Shown here: piece by piece, positions 9,684 through 18,352 of the stretch
Numbering within the stretch: the first letter of the stretch is position 1
Layout: each line of letters begins with the position of its first letter
Assembly (NCBI GenBank): GCA_017455495.1
Contig: JAFTAR010000143.1
Location: 1-37,228 of the forward strand
Direction of reading: 5' to 3'
Source: Prevotella sp.
GTDB lineage: Bacteria > Bacteroidota > Bacteroidia > Bacteroidales > Bacteroidaceae
DNA: 37,228 nt
Position numbers and translations under genes: made by a program
The notes under the pieces: generated by a model
What the model was told of the DNA's origin: nothing
Databases searched by the model: none
The model's input: the letters and a program-made list of their open reading frames with translations, nothing else

Positions 9684-11510
9684 TGTGAGGACATGCTTGA
9701 GTCTGACAGCTCCCGTCAGCTCTTTGACCCTGAGCTGAATCAGAAGACCGACACCATCTTCTATGCCCTTGGAGTGCTGCAGGCCATGCAGGAGCTGGCC
9801 GACCACTATGTGTTCCAGGGTGAAGTGCGTGGCGACCTCGTAAGGACTACTGACTATACAGACAAGAACTTGCGTCAGTTGGCCAACTTCTCGGCAACGA
9901 CCGAGAACAAGTATGACTCAGCATATGTCTACTACCGTGTCATCAACAACTGCAACTATTTCATAGCACATGTGGATACCACTCTGCGTACTGGTGCCGA
10001 CTATGTGATGATGCCGGAATACGTGGCCATGAAGTCCATCAGGGCCTGGGCCTATATGCAGTTGGCACGCGTCTATGGCTCTGTGCCTTTCTATACAGAG
10101 CCGCTCACCCAGATTTCCCATATTGACGATGGCAACTATCCCATGCTTGACATGGCGGGCATAGTGCGCGAACTGACACCCGACCTGGAGCAGTATGCGC
10201 AAGACAAACTGTACAACGTGCCTATTTACAGCGGAACGCCTTCCGGGGCAAACTTCAATCCCTCATACATCTTCATGCCTGTTGATGTTGTGCTCGGCGA
10301 AATGTATCTTGAGATTGGTGACTACGATAAGGCTGCCAACCACTATATCCGCTATCTGACAAGGCTTTCTACGTCTCCCCATTCTGCATACGTACAGCCT
10401 TTCACTCCGTTGGGATCTATGTTCATGGATGAACTTCCTACTGACTGGTCTGATGCCAACTTAAGGTTGAATAGCCTTGCAGGTGCCCAGTGGAATACTA
10501 TCTTCACCACCATCGGCACAGAGTATATTACCTACATTCCCATGGCACCCAGTGCGTTGCAGGGAGCTACAACTCAGTTGCCTCTTACCTATGGCTACGA
10601 CTTCTATGCCACTGACAAGAGCGGCCGTGCACGCTACATTGATGAGGTGCAGCTCCAGGCAAGCGATGCCTTTACCAAGCTGTCAAGCTCAGTGCCCTAC
10701 AACTACTTGGCATCTGTTGGAAACAGAAGTGTCATAAGGCAGATTGGACTTGGCGATGTGCGATACAACTCTGTCGTAAGCACTGAGGTGAGTGAAGAGA
10801 CTGACAGCATGAAGGTGTGGATTACGAAGTTCAACAATGCGCGTATACCCCTCTACCGCATAAGTACTGTCATGCTGCATCTGGCTGAGGCCTTTAACCG
10901 CCTTGGTATGCCCGATGCCGCCTTTGCAATCCTTAAGGACGGCATAAACCCAGACATCGTTGCTGCCGGCGACGGACGGCCTCTTTACATCAGCGATGAG
11001 ACCCGCACGGCGCTTACATCCACTTATCCGATTCTCTCAACGGAGAATGCTGCGGTGTTCACGGGCGACAATACTTCCAAGAGGTATTATCATGTGGGCA
11101 TACACATGCACGGAGCCGGATGGACTTCTGACTTTGACGGTAACACCTACACCCCAGGGCTTTCTCCTTACCAGATGGATGATGTCATGGCTTCAAAGCT
11201 TGCAGAATTAGCCAGGCTCTATCCGGAGGCTGCTATCGGCACTACCAAGCAGGACTCCATCAATGCCATGGAGGATATCCTCTGTGATGAGTATGCCCTG
11301 GAGTTTGCATTTGAGGGTACCCGCTTCTTCGACCTCTGCCGCATGGCACGCCATAAGAACGGCCATGCTACAGCTACGTCGCCCTTCGACGGTTCTCCTG
11401 CTTCATACGGCGCCAACTTCGGTAGCCAGTGGCTGGCCCGCAAACTGGCTTACAAGCAGCCGGTGGTGAACCTGCTGGACGAGAAGAACTGGTATCTGCC
11501 CTTTAAATAG
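9588..11510 (+). CDS. SusD/RagB-like outer-membrane nutrient-binding lipoprotein
   Basis: This 640-residue protein is the SusD partner of the SusC-like receptor ending 46 bp upstream. The signal peptide ends in FFSVAC (Cys at about residue 33) followed by EDMLESD. The SusD fold is shown by the N-terminal segment with YYRVINNCNYFIAH and the helical, TPR-like stretch AMKSIRAWAYMQLARVYG. The C-terminal hallmark is LEFAFEGTRFFDLCRMARH, and the last residues are NWYLPFK. It differs strongly from the first SusD-like protein, so the two are not a simple recent duplication despite their similar signal peptides. It is the last gene of the run: a small CATTAC/GTAATG palindrome (11512-11528) and then a long hairpin follow its stop. 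Confidence 0.93.
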   Translation: MDTRINGKRLSSLLVKPLGLLFIICSLFFSVACEDMLESDSSRQLFDPELNQKTDTIFYALGVLQAMQELADHYVFQGEVRGDLVRTTDYTDKNLRQLANFSATTENKYDSAYVYYRVINNCNYFIAHVDTTLRTGADYVMMPEYVAMKSIRAWAYMQLARVYGSVPFYTEPLTQISHIDDGNYPMLDMAGIVRELTPDLEQYAQDKLYNVPIYSGTPSGANFNPSYIFMPVDVVLGEMYLEIGDYDKAANHYIRYLTRLSTSPHSAYVQPFTPLGSMFMDELPTDWSDANLRLNSLAGAQWNTIFTTIGTEYITYIPMAPSALQGATTQLPLTYGYDFYATDKSGRARYIDEVQLQASDAFTKLSSSVPYNYLASVGNRSVIRQIGLGDVRYNSVVSTEVSEETDSMKVWITKFNNARIPLYRISTVMLHLAEAFNRLGMPDAAFAILKDGINPDIVAAGDGRPLYISDETRTALTSTYPILSTENAAVFTGDNTSKRYYHVGIHMHGAGWTSDFDGNTYTPGLSPYQMDDVMASKLAELARLYPEAAIGTTKQDSINAMEDILCDEYALEFAFEGTRFFDLCRMARHKNGHATATSPFDGSPASYGANFGSQWLARKLAYKQPVVNLLDEKNWYLPFK

Positions 11511-11549
11511 GCATTACACTATGTAATGACAAAACGATAAGATAGTAAA

Positions 11550-11635
11550 AAGGTTGTCCTAAGTTGTTTAAGTTGTCTTCTTATTTCTGTGCGGTGAGCC
11601 AAGGTAAAGACAACATAGACAACTTAGGACAACTT
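11550..11635. terminator. Long imperfect hairpin between convergent genes, probable bidirectional terminator
   Basis: Two inverted arms of about 29 bp (11550-11579 and 11607-11635) pair with only a few mismatches around a 27-base loop. Each arm holds three GTTGT motifs spaced 9-10 bases apart. It lies between the end of the SusD-like gene (11510, plus) and the end of the 5'-nucleotidase gene (11682, minus), where a two-way terminator is expected. Runs of A and T flank both sides. Confidence 0.6.
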
Positions 11636-11681
11636 CTTTAATAATCGCACATAGTTGTTTTAAAAAAGGAAGTGCCAATGG

Positions 11682-13460
11682 CTACCGCCTGTTGGGCCCG
11701 AAGAGCAGTTGGCGGTCACGGCGAGCAGCAGAGCGTGTCCAGCGCTCGGGCACAAACTTCCAGTTATGGGCGGCACGGGGTGTCACTGTGCCCTGGCGTT
11801 CTATCTCCTCCATGAGGTAGTGGCGCAGGTCCAGCTCGCTTTGGTATACTATGCGCCCGTTGAGCGAGTCCTTGGGAATGCCCGCACCACGCACCATGAG
11901 GTCGCCGCCGCCATTGGCCCTGTAACTGTTCATAACGACATTGTACACCCGGCTCTCATCAAACGGCTCACCGTTGCTCATGCACAGAATGGTGATCTTC
12001 TCGCCGTCGGGTTTTGTGACGTCCACCTCGTAGTCAATGCCCGACGCAGAGTCAAAATTGAACGTGAAGTTCCTGAATCCCATGCGCTGCTGGTCGCCGC
12101 GGCTGTTGTCGTTGAGCAGCAGCAGGTGGTCGCCAGGGGCTGTCATGGTGTTCACCCACTGGTCGTAGCTCATCTCAAGGTGTCCCCGAATCTCGTGCCC
12201 CGTCATGCGCATCACATACAGCTTGTTTTCAAAGCGGTACAGCTTGAACATGTCGGCCACGGTGACGGGGCCGGCTTCTATCCTGGTGTCGAACGAGAGG
12301 GGCGCGTTGAAGGATATGTCTGCCCCTGTGAGCTGCAGCTGCAACTGGTGTATGAAGTCTATGAAGGCCGAATTGCCGAAGTAGCTGTCACGGGTGGCTG
12401 CCGATGTGGCGAACGTACCGATGCGGCGGCCGACGTATGCCTTGATGGAATCTATCTGAGGCTGGAAATGGGCCATCATACTGCTGTCAGTTTCTTCACG
12501 GCTCACGTCTATGATGTCGCCCCTTATGTCCTTGGCAACGAGTTGGCTGCCGTTGTAGGTGAGGGTGACAGTGGCCTCTGCCACGTTTCTCACGTAGCAC
12601 GAGGGGTCCATGCACAGCACGTCTCTTCCCGACGGACTCTGCAGCATGACGTTGTGCACCTGATGGTCGTGGCCGAAGAAAATGGCGTCGAAGCCCTCCA
12701 CCTCCTGTGCCACTCGCTCGGTGGCATCCTCCTCTATTCCGTTCTCCATGGTGATGCCGCCGTTGAGGCCGCTGTGGAAGAGACCGAAGATGAGGTCGGG
12801 CTGCTCCACCTGCTGTATATACCTCACCCACCGGCGGGCGCAGGTCACCATCTCCTGGAACTCCAGCCCCTGCCACAGGCTTTCATTGAGCCAGATGGGT
12901 ATGGCCGGTGTGAGCATGCCCAGTATGGCCACCTTCACCGTGAGCGGGTTCTGGGCATCGCCCACCTGCCGTTCAATTATGGCATAGGGGCGGACATAGG
13001 GCAGCTGGTTTTCCGTGTCCACGATGTTTGCTCCCAGCACAGGGCAGCGCACCTCGCGGATCCACTTGTCATAAACTGCGTGGCCGGTCTCTATGTCGTG
13101 GTTGCCAACGGTCTCCGCATCGTAGCGCATGTAGTTGATGACGCTGGCTGCCAGGTTCTCGTCCTCTGGCATCACATAGTTCGACCAGTATGTACAGGGC
13201 TGTCCCTGGAGTATGTCGCCGTTGTCTATGAGCAGCAGCCGGTCGCCATACTGTCGGCGAAGCCGCTCCACGTAGGTGCTGGCACGTGCCAAAGTGCCTT
13301 CCAGCTCGCGGCCCTCTATGAAGTCGTAGGGGAAGAAATGGCCGTGTACGTCGCTGGTCTCTATTACTTTCAGTTGCACGGTGCGCTGTTGAGCCATTGT
13401 TGAGGCTGAGCCAAGTGCAAGCATGCATGTCAGCATGGCAGGTAAGAATCTTCTTTTCAT
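11682..13460 (-). CDS. Periplasmic 5'-nucleotidase / 2',3'-cyclic-nucleotide phosphodiesterase family metallophosphatase
   Basis: The family hydrolyses nucleotides or cyclic nucleotides in the periplasm for phosphate and nucleoside salvage. The 592-residue protein has a signal peptide (about residues 1-24). The N-terminal metallophosphatase domain shows all expected metal motifs: SDVHG (D37, H39), LIDNGD (D79-D82), GNHDIE (about 117), FGLFHSG and FGHDHQVH. The C-terminal 5'-nucleotidase domain (about 330-560) has the substrate-loop pattern NSYRANGGGDL. The exact substrate (UshA-like or CpdB-like) cannot be told by eye. It is a single gene, divergent from the TonB receptor at 13598 and convergent with the SusD gene. 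A good -7 promoter box lies 32 bp upstream. The large open frame on the opposite strand (11709-13403) is a shadow of this GC-rich gene. Confidence 0.93.
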   Translation of the reverse strand: MKRRFLPAMLTCMLALGSASTMAQQRTVQLKVIETSDVHGHFFPYDFIEGRELEGTLARASTYVERLRRQYGDRLLLIDNGDILQGQPCTYWSNYVMPEDENLAASVINYMRYDAETVGNHDIETGHAVYDKWIREVRCPVLGANIVDTENQLPYVRPYAIIERQVGDAQNPLTVKVAILGMLTPAIPIWLNESLWQGLEFQEMVTCARRWVRYIQQVEQPDLIFGLFHSGLNGGITMENGIEEDATERVAQEVEGFDAIFFGHDHQVHNVMLQSPSGRDVLCMDPSCYVRNVAEATVTLTYNGSQLVAKDIRGDIIDVSREETDSSMMAHFQPQIDSIKAYVGRRIGTFATSAATRDSYFGNSAFIDFIHQLQLQLTGADISFNAPLSFDTRIEAGPVTVADMFKLYRFENKLYVMRMTGHEIRGHLEMSYDQWVNTMTAPGDHLLLLNDNSRGDQQRMGFRNFTFNFDSASGIDYEVDVTKPDGEKITILCMSNGEPFDESRVYNVVMNSYRANGGGDLMVRGAGIPKDSLNGRIVYQSELDLRHYLMEEIERQGTVTPRAAHNWKFVPERWTRSAARRDRQLLFGPNRR

Positions 13461-13491
13461 CCTTTTATTTAATGTTAGTATGTCCTTGGTG

Positions 13492-13499
13492 CAAAGATA
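13492..13499 (-). promoter_or_regulatory. Bacteroidota -7 box for the 5'-nucleotidase gene
   Basis: On the minus strand this reads TATCTTTG, an exact match to the TAnnTTTG -7 consensus of the primary sigma factor of Bacteroidota. It lies about 32 bp upstream of the ATG, giving a leader of about 25 nt. I see no convincing -33 TTG at the usual distance. Confidence 0.55.
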
Positions 13500-13597
13500 G
13501 TCATTTTTTCCTTATAATCATTCACCCCAGCAAGAAAAATAGCGAATAAACTAATTGCTAAGATAATAAAAGCATTCTTTTTGCGTTATTAGCTTAG

Positions 13598-14413
13598 ATG
13601 AACAAGAATGCAGTGCGGACGGCCATTTGTCGTGCCGCAATATTTCTGGTGATAATGATAGTGAGCGTGGCAGCCAAGGGGCAGACGTTCACGCTGAAAG
13701 GCATGGTGACCGACGACGAGGGCAACGCCCTGGAGCTGGCCACCGTGGCATGTCCGTCGCAGGGCAAGGTAGCAATGACCAACCTCCGCGGCGAGTACCA
13801 GATGACGCTGAGCAGTGCCGACTCCGTCGAGGTGCGCTTCACCATGGTGGGCTACCGCCCTCGCACGCGAACATTATATCGCCCTCAGGGCACGCAGACC
13901 CTCCGCATAGTGATGCGGGCACAGCAGGAGCTGGGCGAGGTGGTGGTGACCGAGCAGCGGCGCCAGACCGACCAGATGGAGATGCTCGACATGAGCAGTC
14001 TGGCCGTGGCACCGTCGGTGTCGGGCAATGCCATTGAGGAGCTGGTGCAGCAGCAGGCCGGCGTGAGCACCCACAGCGAGCTGTCGTCGCAGTACAACGT
14101 GCGGGGCGGTTCGTTCGACGAGAACTCTGTATATATAAATAATGTGGAGGTCTACCGCCCCTTGCTCATCCGCAGCGGTCAGCAGGAGGGCCTCAGCGTC
14201 ATCAACCCCGACATGGTGGAGAGCGTGGGCTTCAGCACCGGCGGCTTCTCGGCCCGCTATGGCGACAAGATGTCGAGTGCCCTTGACATTACCTACCGCC
14301 GTCCCACTCGTACCGAACTCAAAGCTTCAGCCAGCCTGCTCGGAGGCTCAATCTATTTCGGCACAGCTGCCGGAAAAAAATCTCAACCCTCAACTCTCAA
14401 ACCTTCTCCATGA
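13598..14413 (+). CDS. TonB-dependent receptor, N-terminal part (signal, regulatory and plug domains)
   Basis: The 271 residues comprise a signal anchor or signal peptide (about 1-29), a carboxypeptidase-regulatory-like domain (about 30-105, FTLKGMVTDDEGNALELATV) and a TonB plug domain (about 110-240). The plug has VVVTEQRR, the turn QYNVRGGSFDENSVYINNVEVYRP and VESVGFSTGGFSARYGDKMSSALDITYR. The frame then runs into a non-homologous tail (KKSQPSTLKPSP) encoded by a repeat-like CTCAACCCTCAACTCTCAA stretch and stops at 14411-14413. The barrel continues in the -1 frame from 14410, so this and the next entry are one receptor gene of about 840 codons. The change of frame sits at A7 (14374-14380). 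It may be a broken gene, a slippage-dependent gene or a one-base sequencing error. Confidence 0.85.
   Translation: MNKNAVRTAICRAAIFLVIMIVSVAAKGQTFTLKGMVTDDEGNALELATVACPSQGKVAMTNLRGEYQMTLSSADSVEVRFTMVGYRPRTRTLYRPQGTQTLRIVMRAQQELGEVVVTEQRRQTDQMEMLDMSSLAVAPSVSGNAIEELVQQQAGVSTHSELSSQYNVRGGSFDENSVYINNVEVYRPLLIRSGQQEGLSVINPDMVESVGFSTGGFSARYGDKMSSALDITYRRPTRTELKASASLLGGSIYFGTAAGKKSQPSTLKPSP
14374..14380 (+). other. A7 run in slippery -1 frame (A AAA AAA) at the receptor split
   Basis: In the zero frame the codons read GGA AAA AAA TCT, so the run forms the classical X XXY YYZ heptamer. A one-base backward slip here continues as AAA AAA ATC TCA, which stays open and joins the downstream frame through MSHGLRYK. 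Polymerase slippage or a missing A in the sequence would give the same joined product. Confidence 0.5.
14381..14409 (+). repeat. CTCAAC-rich repeat fragment at the receptor frame junction
   Basis: The stretch TCTCAACCCTCAACTCTCAA directly follows the A7 run and resembles the ends of the ~60-bp elements at 15663-15728 and 18470-18527. It encodes residues that do not fit a TonB barrel, so it probably arrived by insertion. Confidence 0.45.
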
Positions 14414-16128
14414 GCCACGGTCTGCGCTACAAGACAAACCGCTACCTGCTCGGCTCGCTTGAGACTACCGGCGAGTACCGCCCCAACCAGCTTGACTACC
14501 AGACCTACATGGTGTGGCAGCCCAACCGCCGGTGGACGCTTGACTTCCTTGGCAACATCAGCGAGAACCACTACACCTTCCGTCCAAAGGACCGAGAGAC
14601 ATCATTCGGCACCATGGAGGACGTGAAGACCTTCCGCGTGTACTTCGACGGTCAGGAGCGCGACATCTTCCGCACCCTCTTCGGCACCGCCTCGCTCACC
14701 CGCCACATTGGCGACTCCACAAGCATAAAGCTGCTGTGGAGCGCCTTCCACACCAAGGAGCAGGAGTGCTACGACATACAGGGCCAGTACTGGCTCGACG
14801 ATGCCGGCAGTGCCGAACAGCTGGGCGTGGGCACATACGCCGAGCATGCCCGCAACTACCTCACGGCCAACGTGCAGAGCGTGAAGCTGATGTACACCCG
14901 CCTGCTGCGCCAGCACAACATTGAGGGTGCGCTGACCTACAAGTGGGAGCACGTCAGGGAGCAGAGCCGCGAATACGAGATGCGCGACTCAAGCGGATAC
15001 AGCGTGCCGCATACGGCAGAGAGGCTCAACCTCATCTACACACTCAACTCGCAGCAGAACATGCGCTCGCGGCGCTTTGAGGGCTATGTGCAGGATGTGT
15101 ACCGCTGGAACACGGCATACGCCTCCTCTGGCGATGACACTGCCGAGCCCGACATGGGAAACTACTTCACCCTGACCTACGGTGTGCGCTTTGCCCACTG
15201 GAGCTTCAACGGCGAGACGCTGCTCTCGCCACGAGCCTCGCTGGCCATAGTGCCGGCCCGCAACCGCGACATCACCTACCGCCTTGCCACCGGACTATAC
15301 TATCAGGCACCCTTCTACAAGGAGCTGCGCGACACGTCGCTTACCACCACCGGCATCACCGTGGCCACGCTGAACCGCAACATCAAGAGCCAGCGCTCGT
15401 GGCAGTTCATCGCCGCCATGGACTACCGCTTCAAGATGATGGGCCAGCGGCCGTTCAAGTTCACCGCAGAGGCCTACTACAAACTGTTGGGCAACCTCAT
15501 TCCATACAACGTGCAGAACGTGAAGGTGACCTACTACGGCGAGAACCTCACCTCAGGCCATGCCATGGGTCTCGACCTGAAGCTGTTCGGCGAGTTCGTG
15601 CCCGGCACAGACTCCTGGCTCTCCTTCTCGCTGATGCGCACCAGCCAGCATTTCAACGAAACAACTCTCAACTCTCAACCCTCCGCTCGACCCGAAGGGG
15701 TGCTTTCCTCAGAAAGAACTCTCAACTCCGAGAGCTTCCCCCTTCCCACCGACCAGCGCTATGCCATCAACCTTCACTTCACCGACTACTTCCCCGGCAC
15801 CGACCGCTGGAAGATGACGCTACGCCTGGCCTACGCCGACGGCTTGCCCTTCGGTGCCCCCCACCGTGGCATTGAGGCCCAGCACTTCCGTGCGCCGGCC
15901 TACAAGCGTGCCGACATAGGCATGAGCTATCTGGCCGTAAAGAACAGAGTGGAGGGCAGGCGATGGGACGTGAAGAGCCTCTGGATAGGGTTGGACTGCC
16001 TGAACCTCTTCGGCATCTCGAACGTTAACTCATACTACTGGGTGACTGATGTCACCAACCGCTACTGGGCTGTGCCAAACTACCTCACCGGCAGGCAGCT
16101 CAACGTCAGGGTGACCGTGGAACTGTAA
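14410..16128 (+). CDS. TonB-dependent receptor, C-terminal barrel part
   Basis: These 572 residues form the outer-membrane beta-barrel of the receptor whose plug is encoded at 13598-14413. Barrel features are alternating strands with aromatic girdles, such as SHGLRYKTNRYLLGSLETTG at the start, FTAEAYYKLLGNLIPYNVQNV near 365, and the end LTGRQLNVRVTVEL. The ATG at 14410 is only where the open frame shows a Met; the homologous region begins in the frame before it. Residues about 418-440 come from an inserted repeat element (15663-15728) that keeps the frame, placed in an extracellular-loop-like position just before the strand containing PLPTDQRYAINLHF. The gene ends 19 bp before the OmpA-family lipoprotein, suggesting one transcription unit. 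Confidence 0.85.
   Translation: MSHGLRYKTNRYLLGSLETTGEYRPNQLDYQTYMVWQPNRRWTLDFLGNISENHYTFRPKDRETSFGTMEDVKTFRVYFDGQERDIFRTLFGTASLTRHIGDSTSIKLLWSAFHTKEQECYDIQGQYWLDDAGSAEQLGVGTYAEHARNYLTANVQSVKLMYTRLLRQHNIEGALTYKWEHVREQSREYEMRDSSGYSVPHTAERLNLIYTLNSQQNMRSRRFEGYVQDVYRWNTAYASSGDDTAEPDMGNYFTLTYGVRFAHWSFNGETLLSPRASLAIVPARNRDITYRLATGLYYQAPFYKELRDTSLTTTGITVATLNRNIKSQRSWQFIAAMDYRFKMMGQRPFKFTAEAYYKLLGNLIPYNVQNVKVTYYGENLTSGHAMGLDLKLFGEFVPGTDSWLSFSLMRTSQHFNETTLNSQPSARPEGVLSSERTLNSESFPLPTDQRYAINLHFTDYFPGTDRWKMTLRLAYADGLPFGAPHRGIEAQHFRAPAYKRADIGMSYLAVKNRVEGRRWDVKSLWIGLDCLNLFGISNVNSYYWVTDVTNRYWAVPNYLTGRQLNVRVTVEL
15663..15728 (+). repeat. Approximately 60-bp interspersed element, copy inside the TonB receptor
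   Basis: The element starts and ends with direct AACTCTCAACTC motifs and has the core ACCCGAAGGGGTGCTTTCC followed by TCAGAAAGAA. A near copy lies at 18470-18527. Here the frame is kept and the element adds roughly 20 residues (LNSQPSARPEGVLSSERTLN). Confidence 0.7.
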
Positions 16129-16147
16129 AAAGAAAAATGTGGGATTT

Positions 16148-18334
16148 ATGAAGAAGAACATAACGACACGAAGCCTCTGTATGCTGCTGTTGGCAGCAGC
16201 GGCCTTCTTCACTTCCTGCGGCGCTGACAATGCCATGAAGAAGGGCGACAAGTACTTCGCCCTTGGCGAGTACTACGACGCTGCCACATACTATAAGAAA
16301 GCCTACGCCCAGACTCCCGCCAAGGAGCGCACCCTGCGCGGACAGCGGGCCTTGCGCATGGCCGACTGCTACCGCCGCATTAACCAGACACAGCGCGCCA
16401 TTGCTGCCTACAACAATGCCGTGCGCTACCACGTGGCCGACACCACCGCCCTGCTCTACCTTGCCCAGCTGCAGCTGAAGAACGGCAGCTACCGCGAGGC
16501 CGAACGCACCTTCTTGCAGCTGCAGGACTCTGCCATGCGAAGTCCCCTTGTGGCCATAGGTCTGGAGTCGGCACGCATGGCGCCGCAGTGGAAGGCTGAG
16601 GCCGAATACTCAGGATATACCGTGAAGCGCCAGGACCTGTTCAACTCACGCCGGGCAGAGTATTCGCCGGCACTGGCGGGCGAAAACAGCGACCAGCTTT
16701 ACTTCTCGTCTACTCGCAACCAGGCCCGTGGCGACGAGCTGAGCGGCATCACCGGTACGAAGAATGCCGACATCTTCTTCTCCCAGCGCGACGACAAGGG
16801 CAACTGGTCGCGCCCGGAGGCTGTTGACAGCGAGCTGAACACCGACGAGGACGAGGGCGCAACGACCTTCAGCGCCGACTTCCGCACCATGTACCTCACC
16901 GTCTGCAGCACAGACCCCTCCTATCCCCGCTATGCCAAGATAGCCACCTCGCAGCGCACCGACGCCGCATGGGCAAAGGCCACGGTACTTGAGATAAGCC
17001 GCGACACGCTGTCTACCTTCGCTCATCCCGCACCCTCGCCCGACGGCCGCTGGCTCTACTTCGTAAGCGACATGCCGGGAGGCCTGGGCGGCTACGACAT
17101 CTGGCGTGCCGAGCTTACCACATCGGGCGTGGGCAGCATTGAGAACGTAGGGGCACCCATCAACACTCCCGGCAACGAGCTGTTTCCCACCTTCCGACCC
17201 AACGGCGACTTATATTTCTCGTCCGACGGTCACCCGGGCTTCGGAGGACTGGACATCTACTATGTCGAAGCCTCCCCAAGCCCACAGGCCTCCCCAAGCC
17301 CCTCCGAAGGAGGGAGTGTTTGGTTAGATAAAGTCGCGGAGGATACAGTCGCATTATGTAACTCAACATCCCCTCCTTCGGAGGGGCTTGGGGAGGCCGT
17401 TTTCCACCCCGGCTGGCCCCTCAATTCTGCTGGTGATGACTTCGGCATGACCTTCGAGGGCGTGTACAACCGCGGCTACTTCAGCTCCAACCGTGGCGAT
17501 GCCCGTGGCTGGGACCACATCTACTCGTTCGAGAAGCACGAGGTGGTGCAGACGGTGAAAGGCTGGGTCTATGAGAAGGACGGCTACGAACTGCCTGCCG
17601 CCCAGGTCTACATGGTGGGCAACGACGGCACAAACAAGAAAATCTCCGTCCGCGGCGACGGCTCCTTCGTGGAGGAGATAAAGCCCGGCGTGAGCTACGT
17701 GTTCCTCGGCACCTGCCGCGGATTCCTCAACCACAAGGAGGAACTTCTGGTTGAGCCTGTCTTAGAGAGCGAAGAGTATGTGCTGCAGTTCCCCCTTGCC
17801 AGCATCACCGCCCCCGTGCTCATTGACAACATCTTCTACGACTTCGACAAGGCCACGCTGCGCCCCGAGTCCACCGAGGCTCTCGACAACCTTATAGTGC
17901 TGCTCAACGAGAACCCCAACGTAACCATAGAGCTGTCGGCACATACCGACAACCGAGGCTCTGACAGCTACAACGAGCGCCTCTCACAGCGGCGTGCTGA
18001 GAGCGTGGTGAACTATCTCATAGAGCACGGCATTGCCGCCGACCGCCTCTCACCTGTAGGCTACGGCGAGGGAAAGCCAAAGACCGTGAAGCGCAAGCTC
18101 ACCGAGACCTACGACTGGCTGCACGAGGGCGACGTGCTCAACGAGGAGTTCATCAATGCCCTCAACGACGAGGAGAAGCAGGAAATATGCCATCAGCTGA
18201 ACCGCCGCACAGAGTTCATCGTGCTGCGCACCACCTACGGCATGTTCAACGCCGACGGACAGCCCACGCAGCCTGCCGACCCGGAGCCTCCGCAGCAACA
18301 GCAGTCCCGGCAGGACGAGGAATTGTTATGGTAA
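16148..18334 (+). CDS. OmpA-family lipoprotein with TPR, PD40 propeller and peptidoglycan-binding domain (PorE-like)
   Basis: The ATG at 16148 begins a lipoprotein signal with lipobox FFTSC (Cys about residue 23), giving 728 residues. Domains in order: TPR repeats (about 30-130), a WD40/PD40 beta-propeller (about 150-380, with AEYSPALAG, HPAPSPDGRWLYFVSD and ELFPTFRPNGDLYFSSDG), a carboxypeptidase-regulatory-like domain (about 460-545), and a C-terminal OmpA peptidoglycan-binding domain (about 560-710; FYDFDKATLRPES, ELSAHTDNRGSDSYNERLSQRRAE). This order is that of PorE of the type IX secretion system, which anchors the machine to peptidoglycan, but OmpA/PD40 proteins also exist outside that system. 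A 110-bp REP pair is inserted in-frame at 17288-17397, after the propeller. The gene lies 19 bp behind the TonB receptor and 18 bp before the methyltransferase remnant. Confidence 0.9.
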   Translation: MKKNITTRSLCMLLLAAAAFFTSCGADNAMKKGDKYFALGEYYDAATYYKKAYAQTPAKERTLRGQRALRMADCYRRINQTQRAIAAYNNAVRYHVADTTALLYLAQLQLKNGSYREAERTFLQLQDSAMRSPLVAIGLESARMAPQWKAEAEYSGYTVKRQDLFNSRRAEYSPALAGENSDQLYFSSTRNQARGDELSGITGTKNADIFFSQRDDKGNWSRPEAVDSELNTDEDEGATTFSADFRTMYLTVCSTDPSYPRYAKIATSQRTDAAWAKATVLEISRDTLSTFAHPAPSPDGRWLYFVSDMPGGLGGYDIWRAELTTSGVGSIENVGAPINTPGNELFPTFRPNGDLYFSSDGHPGFGGLDIYYVEASPSPQASPSPSEGGSVWLDKVAEDTVALCNSTSPPSEGLGEAVFHPGWPLNSAGDDFGMTFEGVYNRGYFSSNRGDARGWDHIYSFEKHEVVQTVKGWVYEKDGYELPAAQVYMVGNDGTNKKISVRGDGSFVEEIKPGVSYVFLGTCRGFLNHKEELLVEPVLESEEYVLQFPLASITAPVLIDNIFYDFDKATLRPESTEALDNLIVLLNENPNVTIELSAHTDNRGSDSYNERLSQRRAESVVNYLIEHGIAADRLSPVGYGEGKPKTVKRKLTETYDWLHEGDVLNEEFINALNDEEKQEICHQLNRRTEFIVLRTTYGMFNADGQPTQPADPEPPQQQQSRQDEELLW
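17270..17397 (+). repeat. REP pair (BIME-like) inserted in-frame in the OmpA-family gene
   Basis: Two perfect 27-bp inverted arms (17288-17314 and 17371-17397) flank a 56-bp spacer. Each arm carries its own palindrome, CCCTCC-GAA-GGAGGG or CCCTCC-TTC-GGAGGG, next to a GCCTCCCCAAG tail, as in REP sequences. A 14-bp partial duplicate of the tail lies just before, at 17270-17283. The insert is read through as a Ser/Pro/Gly-rich linker. Confidence 0.8.
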
Positions 18335-18352
18335 AGCAAGGGAGAGAGTGAT

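Noticed and set aside
11709-13403. A 564-codon open frame on the plus strand, opposite the 5'-nucleotidase gene
   Set aside because: It mirrors a GC-rich gene with all metallophosphatase motifs on the minus strand; its own translation is His/Val-rich with no recognisable domain or signal.
16139-16147. GTG at 16139 as start of the OmpA-family lipoprotein
   Set aside because: The ATG at 16148 gives a standard lipoprotein signal (MKKNITTRSL...FFTSC); the upstream codons add nothing.
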